In this document: positions 54,466 through 61,466 of the stretch, one piece after another
Position numbering within the stretch: the stretch's first letter is position 1
How the letters are laid out: each line of letters opens with the position of its first letter
NCBI RefSeq assembly: GCF_001750165.1
Contig: NZ_CP015411.1
Coordinates: 2,260,001-2,324,000, forward strand
Length of the DNA: 64,000 nucleotides
Source of the DNA: Pseudoalteromonas luteoviolacea
GTDB taxonomy: Bacteria; Pseudomonadota; Gammaproteobacteria; Enterobacterales; Alteromonadaceae
Direction: 5' to 3'
Made by a program: the position numbers and the translations under genes
Notes under the pieces: generated by a model
What the model was told of the DNA's origin: nothing
Seen by the model: only the letters and a program-made list of their open reading frames with translations
Database searches by the model: none

Positions 54466-54618
54466 ATGGCAATAGCAAGGAAGAGACAAGTTAGCTTGGT
54501 GGATACCAAGTACTATCACTGTGTATCACGCTGCGTAAGACGTGCTTTTTTATGCGGAGAAGATAAAGCAACGGGTAAGTCATTTGAGCATCGAAAAGGG
54601 TTGGTTGAATTCGGTTAG
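54466..54618 (+). pseudogene. truncated Y1-type (RAYT-like) transposase
   Basis: 50 aa: [20 protein letters not shown] followed by [11 protein letters not shown] and KSFEHRKG. This is the N-terminal end of the widespread REP-associated tyrosine transposase-like proteins, which are normally about 300 aa; here it stops after ~50 residues, before the HUH and catalytic Tyr region. Dead remnant. It is of interest because REP-like palindromes also occur in this window. Confidence 0.72.
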
Positions 54619-54684
54619 TGCATTGCTTGGTTCTTAGCGCTTGATTGTTTTCTGCATTACTCTTGTATCATAACGACTTAATCG

Positions 54685-55035
54685 GTGCTCATTGTGTTTG
54701 ATATCATCGCTATCTGTATTTTAGTGATACTCGCGGCTGTTATCGCTTTGAACTATTATTTTTGTAATGTTTTTTATCGAGCTAGGTTAAAGCAGGAAAA
54801 AGCAAACTGGATTTCTTGGGGGAAGCCATCTTTTCAAGCGTTTTATGAGGCTCAACTTGATGACTTTTCCCCGATAATTTTCGGCAATGAGTGTGTCAAA
54901 CTAAAGAATAAGGCGCTGATGAAGGCAAGTTCAGATATTAAGTTCTCTTGGTATGCGGCTTTGATTTTAGTGGTTACAGGCTGTGGACTTGTTGGTTTTG
55001 AAGCTAATTTGACTTCTGGTTGGGCGATTGTGTAA
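54685..55035 (+). CDS. small membrane protein of unknown function
   Basis: 116 aa, GTG start at 54685 or 54694. Two hydrophobic segments (residues about 3-25 and 88-110) flank a charged loop. No ribosome binding site worth calling, no family recognised. Confidence 0.5.
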   Translation: MLIVFDIIAICILVILAAVIALNYYFCNVFYRARLKQEKANWISWGKPSFQAFYEAQLDDFSPIIFGNECVKLKNKALMKASSDIKFSWYAALILVVTGCGLVGFEANLTSGWAIV

Positions 55036-55541
55036 ATAAAATCATCCCAGACCTAAATCTGTATAAAATCGGTGATGTTTCGCCAATCTCTAACCTAATT
55101 TATAACCCCAATAGAAATTACCAATATGTAAGTGCGAATTGAACTTTGTAATCTAATATCTAAGCTGTTTTCACATTTGGCCATAATAAATCTAAGCCTC
55201 TATCTATATTCTTGCCCCCCTGATAAATTACTCATCTTTCCCTCCGATTTAATCTGTGACTTTAGGTAAAAACAATAAACGTGATGCTCATTTGAATTTA
55301 GAAATCCGCAATTTTAATTGAAGGAAATCAATACACCTCTTTAAACGCACAAACCGAGTCAGAACAGGTCGGAAATGGATCATGAATCACGGGGTAGGGT
55401 ATGGATTGATAGGACATCAACGTCATGACACCCTTGCTGATTTAGGGCATGTGATTTTAGATCTGGTTCTAACATAACTGCCTGGAATCAATAACCTCAA
55501 AACATCAATGTAGTAGCACCAAATTAATTGCTTTTTGGCAA
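55036..55541. other. intergenic region
   Basis: About 500 bases between the small membrane protein and lodB. ATGGATCATGAATCACGGGG at 55376 is weakly similar to the REP-like palindrome. No ORF or hairpin that I trust. Confidence 0.35.
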
Positions 55542-56636
55542 CTAAGCGACTTGTCTTCGTTGCCAAAAAGCAGATTGATAGTGTGATACCTTACTATACT
55601 CGGTATTTTTTCGTGTTAAGAAATCTAAAAAACGGGCCTGCATTAACTGCTCATACACACCTAAGTATTCAGGCTCTCCATTAAAATACTTAAGCATTGC
55701 ACTTGCACCATAAAACGCGCTACCCAATGCTGATGTCACCCCATATGAAGACAACGGATCGTAACTACAAGCTGCATCTCCGAGTGCTAACCATCTTTTG
55801 CCAAAATAGCGATCGATGCTTGATGAGTACGCTGGTACAATCTTAAATGGAGTCGTTTTATCTGGCTCACAAGTCATCAGATATTGGGCTAGGGCAGTGT
55901 GCTCTTTCGCCATTTCGAGTAACACATTCGGTGATTTGGGAGTCGCCAAGTCCGTATCTGTGAAATAGCACAAGCTTGACTGGGTAGATGAAAAAGGAAC
56001 TAAGTACCACCAGCCATGAGGATCACTTTGAATGATTGCTTTTTTTGCAAACATAGAATGTGGCGTTTTATGAGCTAAATAACTACAACACGCAATCAAT
56101 GTATCGGCTTTCTTTTCGGAAACCCCGAGTTTGCGGGTCAATACTCTTGCACGCCCAGATGCGTCGACTGCAAAATCGGCAGTAACGGTTGAATGTGTGC
56201 CATCATTGTGCTTAATAACTAAATCCCATTTTTTGCCTTGCCATTTGAGGTCATGTAATCTGGCATGCCAAAATACCTCAACACCCGCTTGTTGCGCCTG
56301 TAACAACAGCGTTTTATCAAATTCACTGCGGTTTAAAATCCATCCCGTGCCGTGCGGACTGGCAAGTAGGTGACGTTCATATTCTCCAGCTCCATCCCAT
56401 TCGATCTGGTATCCTTGTAAAGCGAAGTGGCCTGCTTGTTCAAACTGCTCCAATAAGTCTAATTTCGCCAAAATAGGTGCAATATTGCCGTGAACACACT
56501 CACCAAAGCTACGCTTTTCTGGGCCCTGACTGTCAAAAACAACCACTTTTAACCCTTGTTTAGCTAGCACAAGTGCTGCGGTTAAACCCGCAACACCTGC
56601 ACCAATGATAGCTACGTTGTAGTGTAGACTTTGCAT
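55542..56636 (-). CDS. lodB: LodB-like FAD-dependent modifying enzyme
   Basis: 364 aa flavoprotein. FAD-binding GAGVAGLTAALVLAKQG at the N-terminus, GRARVL and GDAACSYDPLSSYG further on. In the LodA/GoxA systems the LodB-type flavoprotein is required to form the cysteine tryptophylquinone cofactor of the oxidase. Lies 2 bases after the lodA stop on the same strand, without its own Shine-Dalgarno, so probably translationally coupled. Cytoplasmic. Its function is inferred from context and homology. Confidence 0.82.
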   Translation of the reverse strand: MQSLHYNVAIIGAGVAGLTAALVLAKQGLKVVVFDSQGPEKRSFGECVHGNIAPILAKLDLLEQFEQAGHFALQGYQIEWDGAGEYERHLLASPHGTGWILNRSEFDKTLLLQAQQAGVEVFWHARLHDLKWQGKKWDLVIKHNDGTHSTVTADFAVDASGRARVLTRKLGVSEKKADTLIACCSYLAHKTPHSMFAKKAIIQSDPHGWWYLVPFSSTQSSLCYFTDTDLATPKSPNVLLEMAKEHTALAQYLMTCEPDKTTPFKIVPAYSSSIDRYFGKRWLALGDAACSYDPLSSYGVTSALGSAFYGASAMLKYFNGEPEYLGVYEQLMQARFLDFLTRKNTEYSKVSHYQSAFWQRRQVA

Positions 56637-56638
56637 GA

Positions 56639-58813
56639 TTAGTTTTGGTCTTGGCGTATCGTGATTTTCCTACGAGTAAGTCCGTGTTCATTGGCTTGCT
56701 CGTCTTCTTTATCTAGCAGGTCAAGTTGTTCATTTGTCGCTGCATTTTTACCTAGCATAAGGTCATTACCTTCAAAGTACACAAGGTTTTCTAGATTTAG
56801 TAGTTGACGATAGCTAGTATCATTCGCTAAAAAGCGTTCATTTACTTGGGTTTCGACCCAAATGTGGTCGACATTGTTGTGATCAGCTTTTAGAGTCGTG
56901 GTTGGCTTTTTCACTACGATGCCAATTTTATCCCAGTACTTCACCATATTAACCCGTGCCTTTTCACCTCCTTCTCGTAAAAAGCGCAGCCAGTCCTGTC
57001 TATAACTGTAACTTTTCGCTCTTTGTCCAAGTCCTATTGCCTCGTTTTGCATTTGCTCAAACGAGCGTTGACTTAGTACTTGATTGGGTACCCGTGCAGA
57101 CCAGAATGTCATTGTTGGTAGGTATTGAGCAGGATCGTAACTTTCGTTCGATTGACAGCTGCCTTCATCTGATTGCCATGGTACGCCCATAAATCGGGTT
57201 AACGTACCAGGGCCACTGACATTAAACATGTCCTTGAGCGCAACCTCCGGTGTTAAAATTGGACCATAATAATCTTGGACATCATCGTCACATTCAACAA
57301 TATTAAGACGCATTGGGTCGAACGGATCCGTTGTATTCCACATTGATTTACGGCGTAAAAACCAAGTCAATTCAATTCCTGGGTGAAATGGACCGCCCAA
57401 ACATTGTTGCAGGTTGGTTTTGGTTAGAGTGTGCGGCCATTCTTTTTGGTCACTGATCACCTGTAGTGGATCTGTGATTGCACAATTTGTATTGTTTGGC
57501 GCCTTTCTGAGGTTTTCTCCGATTTCAAAATTGCCATCTGCCCAGTTTTTTAAATGCTTATATTGGGTATTTGTTAAACTCAGACCTATCAGTGGGGAGT
57601 CAGCATAATCCCCATAACCATCACCGAATATAGGTGGTAGCTTATCTGCTTGAACCGCTGTTTGCGTTTGCTTTACAGCCTCGTCAAAAATAGGCTCTAA
57701 TACCTGTTTATTTACATCTTGAACTGCGGGATCTTGCAGTAGCTGCTCAACTTTCTCAGCTCTGCGCGTTGCAGTTATGTCAGGTATAACTCTAAATAAG
57801 TCAAATACGGCAGTTCTAAATGATTTATAGTCCTCGGATTTAGACTCAAGCTTTTCTAGTATGTCCGGCTGAGTGAAATTAGCAGGAGAATAATCGCCAA
57901 ATGCCATAAAATAGCCTTCGTTAACGCCTTGATTTTCAACTAAGCTTGATAGTATTGGGTAGATGTCGCGGTAAAATTCAGTCTCGGTATCAGAATCTAA
58001 TAGCAAGTCGCTAACCACGTCATACATAGTGATCACACCCGGCATACCCGGTGCAAAGTTTGGTGGGGTAACAGCTACCATAGCAGGCTCAGCCTCAATC
58101 GACTTGTTGTCTATCGTTACCGTAGCACGAACAGTGCCATCACTGATATCATCATGCCATGTCTCGTTATTAGCAAAAGTAGTAATGGGGCTATTATTGT
58201 AGCTGGCCGAGTGTCCAAGCCCACCTAGTACCAGTAAGCGGCCTTCACTGTCTGTTCTTAATTCACCCAAATATACTTGCGTTTCGTAGCTTGTGCCCGC
58301 AAAAAAAGTTCCATCATTGAACTGGTAAGCAGGTTTGTCAGACTGATTACACCCTTGGATATTGCATTGGCTAGGCTGAATGAGCAGTTTCTTTTTTCGT
58401 TCATCTAAATTCGTTATAAAGTCATTACGCAGTTTGCAGTCTTTAGATAATTTGCCAAGATCCATGGCATTTTCGAATTGATAATTGATTGATTTGCGGT
58501 TAGCCAGGTTAACACGCCACTCAATTTTGGCGTGTTTGTCATTGATTTCCCTAACATTATTCCCACAGTCACTCACTTCAAATATTCTAAAACGTGCGGC
58601 TTGACGCTTAACCTTACCCTCAGTATCTTTAAAGTCTAATGATGAACTAGGTAAATTTTGCAAACTGCCTGCTTCATAGCAACTACCAAAATTATCTCCG
58701 GTATAATTTGGGTTCACTTCTTGATGGGGTACCTCGGGGCCGACAAAAAATTTTGATTCTGAATTGCCGACACGTGCAATGCCGATGGCCGGATAAATGT
58801 AGTACTTTGGCAT
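56639..58813 (-). CDS. lodA: LodA-like CTQ-dependent amino acid oxidase
   Basis: 724 aa, family length. N-terminal YIYPAIGIARVGNS is the hallmark of the LodA/GoxA family; MTFWSARVPNQVL near the end carries Trp571. Cys553 in SDEGSCQS has an Asp four residues before it, the spacing of the Asp512/Cys516 pair I recall from LodA, so Cys553 and Trp571 are the best CTQ candidates; an alignment is needed. Oxidises free amino acids (lysine in LodA, glycine in GoxA), releasing H2O2 and ammonia; substrate here undetermined. No classical signal peptide; LodA is exported by an unknown route. ATG 58813 with AAGGA 8 bases upstream; first gene of the lodA-lodB operon. Confidence 0.86.
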   Translation of the reverse strand: MPKYYIYPAIGIARVGNSESKFFVGPEVPHQEVNPNYTGDNFGSCYEAGSLQNLPSSSLDFKDTEGKVKRQAARFRIFEVSDCGNNVREINDKHAKIEWRVNLANRKSINYQFENAMDLGKLSKDCKLRNDFITNLDERKKKLLIQPSQCNIQGCNQSDKPAYQFNDGTFFAGTSYETQVYLGELRTDSEGRLLVLGGLGHSASYNNSPITTFANNETWHDDISDGTVRATVTIDNKSIEAEPAMVAVTPPNFAPGMPGVITMYDVVSDLLLDSDTETEFYRDIYPILSSLVENQGVNEGYFMAFGDYSPANFTQPDILEKLESKSEDYKSFRTAVFDLFRVIPDITATRRAEKVEQLLQDPAVQDVNKQVLEPIFDEAVKQTQTAVQADKLPPIFGDGYGDYADSPLIGLSLTNTQYKHLKNWADGNFEIGENLRKAPNNTNCAITDPLQVISDQKEWPHTLTKTNLQQCLGGPFHPGIELTWFLRRKSMWNTTDPFDPMRLNIVECDDDVQDYYGPILTPEVALKDMFNVSGPGTLTRFMGVPWQSDEGSCQSNESYDPAQYLPTMTFWSARVPNQVLSQRSFEQMQNEAIGLGQRAKSYSYRQDWLRFLREGGEKARVNMVKYWDKIGIVVKKPTTTLKADHNNVDHIWVETQVNERFLANDTSYRQLLNLENLVYFEGNDLMLGKNAATNEQLDLLDKEDEQANEHGLTRRKITIRQDQN

Positions 58814-59356
58814 AATCAATATCCTTACTTAAAAATCTTAGCTCAATGCTTTGGCCCAGTAACTATTGCTATGGAATGCAACAAAGATTAAGCGTTTGCT
58901 CTTGTGAAAAGAGATAAAACTATAGCCACTCCATTGGTTTTATCTATTACAAATAATTACACGCTTTGCCAATCCAATCCAATCCAATCCTATGTGCAGC
59001 AAAACTTACACCAGTATTTCGAGGTTGAGCTTTTCATGTTGTCAGCAAGCCAAAAGCGCAAACAATATCTTGAAAATAACATTTATCAGACGATTAACGC
59101 CCAAAGCCTATCTGTAAATGCCAAGCATAGTAAATATATTATATATAAATTATTTTATATGTTCTTATGAAGGCAGAGGGCAATGGTTTTTGTTTTTTAT
59201 TTTTTTGTTTTTATCTTTCTTTTTTTATTTATAAATATAAATTTATAATGCTAATATTTTCATTGTGTTTTTTCTGAAATTATTATTTTTCTTTACTTTG
59301 TTGTTGTTGGCTTTTATAGTTTTTGTAGATTTTAATTAATAAAAAAGGAATGTAAA
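58814..59356. other. AT-rich intergenic region
   Basis: Between divergent lodA and the small secreted proteins. Contains a short tandem of AATCC (about 58971-58988), a long T-rich stretch (59182-59240) and an 88-codon GTG ORF (58904-59170) that lacks a ribosome binding site. Must contain the lodA promoter. Confidence 0.4.
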
Positions 59357-59692
59357 ATGAAATCTATCTTACCAGTGGCTGCTGCTTTTTTGAGTTTTAG
59401 CGCTTTTTCCGGCGATCATGTAATCCAAGTCTGTTCTGTTCAAACCCACTCAAATAATCTTGCTTTAATTCAACCTTGTGGCAATTGGAGTTCGAAAAAT
59501 AATTGTACGTGGAATGGATGGATTGCATGGAGCTTAGATAGTGAAGGTGGTAAATTACTCCATGAAACAGCTCAAAAAGCGCTTACTTTTGGCAATATAC
59601 ATGCTCCTCGTGTAATTGTTAGAACAGATGGAAATTCTTGTTTTGGTGGGTACGATAAAATCCATATGATGAGAATTACTAAAAACCGTTAA
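59357..59692 (+). CDS. small secreted cysteine protein, paralogue 1
   Basis: 111 aa. Signal peptide of about 18 residues, then ~90 residues with four cysteines (VCSVQ, QPCGNW, NNCTWNGW, NSCFGG) and conserved Trp residues. About 60% identical to the next gene by eye. I recognise no family. AAGGA before ATG. Its composition suggests a compact disulfide-bonded protein secreted to the periplasm or medium. Confidence 0.75.
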   Translation: MKSILPVAAAFLSFSAFSGDHVIQVCSVQTHSNNLALIQPCGNWSSKNNCTWNGWIAWSLDSEGGKLLHETAQKALTFGNIHAPRVIVRTDGNSCFGGYDKIHMMRITKNR

Positions 59693-59767
59693 TAAACAAG
59701 GCATTTAGTTTATAAGAAATAGTATTTAGATTTTAATTTTTTTATAAAAAATATAAAGGATTAATAA

Positions 59768-60100
59768 ATGAAAAGGTTTTTACCTGTTTTAGCTGCATTT
59801 GTGAGTTTTAATGCTCTATCCGCTGATCACAACATTTCTGTATGCTCCGTACAAGTTCAAACAAATAATATTGCTTTCATACAACCATGTGGTAATTGGT
59901 CATCTAAAAATAATTGCCAATGGAATGGGTGGATTTCTTGGAGCCTTGAGCAAGAGGGAGGGAAATTAATGTATGAAAAAGCGCTAGAGGCTTATTCATA
60001 TGGTGTAAATTCTCCAAGAGTTATTGTTAGAACGGAAGGGGGTTCTTGCTTAAGTGGGCACGATAAAATCAGTATGATTAGAATTACAAGAAAACATTAA
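59768..60100 (+). CDS. small secreted cysteine protein, paralogue 2
   Basis: 110 aa, same design: signal peptide, then cysteines at VCSVQ, QPCGNW, NNCQWNGW, GSCLSG. The block PCGNWSSKNNC-WNGWI is nearly identical in both copies, the rest more divergent, so selection acts on that block. AAAGGA before ATG. Follows the first copy by 75 bases; probably one transcript ending at the terminator at 60119. Confidence 0.75.
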   Translation: MKRFLPVLAAFVSFNALSADHNISVCSVQVQTNNIAFIQPCGNWSSKNNCQWNGWISWSLEQEGGKLMYEKALEAYSYGVNSPRVIVRTEGGSCLSGHDKISMIRITRKH

Positions 60101-60118
60101 TCAATTGAAATCAATTCT

Positions 60119-60143
60119 AACAAGGCGGTATTGTCGCCTTGTT
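60119..60143 (+). terminator. terminator of the paralogous pair
   Basis: AACAAGGCG (60119-60127), loop GTATTGT, CGCCTTGTT (60135-60143). 9-bp perfect stem. Confidence 0.8.
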
Positions 60144-60332
60144 ATGTAATTCATCCAGGTATGCTTTTATATACAATAATGATCATTAGTTAAGAAAACC
60201 GATCAAGAGTATGATTTTCAACAAGCCGCAGCAGCTTTATATTAAAAGCAGAGAAATCAGTAGGAAGGTACTATCACAAGGATTCTATGTTTTTTGGAAG
60301 TTATATCTATATTTCCATACCCTCAAAAATGT

Positions 60333-61340
60333 TCAAATCGCTGTAGTTTGATTCCGGCCATTTTCTTTTGATTGATACAATGCTTTGTCGGCACGGTTAT
60401 ATAAACATTCTAAAGAGTTATCTTGGCTTTGCACCGATGTCACGCCACAGCTGGCTGTAATGATGAGGCTGTCGTCGTTATGTTGGACAGCCATGTCTTT
60501 GATAGCAACTCTAATGCGTTCAGCAAGTTTTGTTGCAAGCTCTACGTTTCCCTCTAGTAAAACAATAAACTCATCTCCGCCAATGCGCATAAAGTGCTCA
60601 GATTTACGAATGACCTGATTAATGACTTGGCTAAAGGTTACCAGTACTTGGTCGCCTACATGATGACCATAGTTGTCATTCAACTGTTTAAAATGGTCGA
60701 TATCAATCATGATCATCGAAAATGGTTGTTGATCTGTTTCCCAGCGTTTTAGCAGTTCATTCCCGACCGTATTCAAGCAGTGCCGATTGTTTACTTTGGT
60801 AAGCGGATCTGTCTCGGCACGTTTTTTTTGCTCGGTAATTTCCATTTGAGCGTGAATGTAATTGGCCAACCAGTTGGCAATACATTCTAATTGGGCACAA
60901 TCCTCTGGGCTGTACACATCGGACTCAAAGCTACCTATATTCAGAGTGCCAACGCATGTACCTGAGTGCTGGAGTGGAGCGTCAATGCATGAATTCAGAC
61001 CACCTTTGTGTAAAATTTGGCAATCGAGTTCTTTGCTTTGTGCAAGATTATTGTTTAACTCCAATTGCTTATTTGAATAAACTCGACCTACCATAGTGTT
61101 ACTAATAGGTAGCACGGTATGAGCTTCGATTGCGTTGTTACCACACAGTGCAAATACTTCTAATGTTTCGTCAGATCCATTGTTCAGGCACACACTGGCT
61201 CTATCAGATTCAATAATTTTCGGAAGCCAATATGAAATTAAAGTTAATGTTTCATGTAAATCATTCGATTTAGACAAGTCGTTTATAAATGTTATCGGCA
61301 GACAAATTGTGTCATGACTGGGTGAAGAAGACATACACAT
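60333..61340 (-). CDS. GAF-GGDEF diguanylate cyclase
   Basis: 335 aa, cytoplasmic. GAF sensor at about residues 15-165, then a short coiled-coil (EITEQKKRAETDPLTKVNNR) and a GGDEF domain with RIGGDEFIVLL and the Mg-binding IDIDHFKQLND; makes c-di-GMP from GTP. The inhibitory I-site, normally RxxD before GGDEF, reads RKSE, so feedback control may be weak or absent. No membrane segment. Start ATG at 61340 or 61334, no strong ribosome binding site. Ligand unknown. Confidence 0.88.
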   Translation of the reverse strand: MCMSSSPSHDTICLPITFINDLSKSNDLHETLTLISYWLPKIIESDRASVCLNNGSDETLEVFALCGNNAIEAHTVLPISNTMVGRVYSNKQLELNNNLAQSKELDCQILHKGGLNSCIDAPLQHSGTCVGTLNIGSFESDVYSPEDCAQLECIANWLANYIHAQMEITEQKKRAETDPLTKVNNRHCLNTVGNELLKRWETDQQPFSMIMIDIDHFKQLNDNYGHHVGDQVLVTFSQVINQVIRKSEHFMRIGGDEFIVLLEGNVELATKLAERIRVAIKDMAVQHNDDSLIITASCGVTSVQSQDNSLECLYNRADKALYQSKENGRNQTTAI

Positions 61341-61466
61341 CGGCTAAAGGTGGTTGGTCACGAACTTAGAGTATAGTTCAAGTACCAAAATCATCTAAAA
61401 TTTGAAGAGAGATAAAAAGCATCAACGCGAGGTGATGCTTTTGGTGTAAAGGTTTGAATAGTTAAC

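Noticed and set aside
55376..55400. Possible third dispersed REP-like copy upstream of lodB
   Set aside because: Too many mismatches; no palindrome preserved.
58904..59170. 88-aa GTG-initiated ORF upstream of the paralogous pair
   Set aside because: No ribosome binding site and composition of AT-rich noncoding DNA; contains a simple AATCC repeat.
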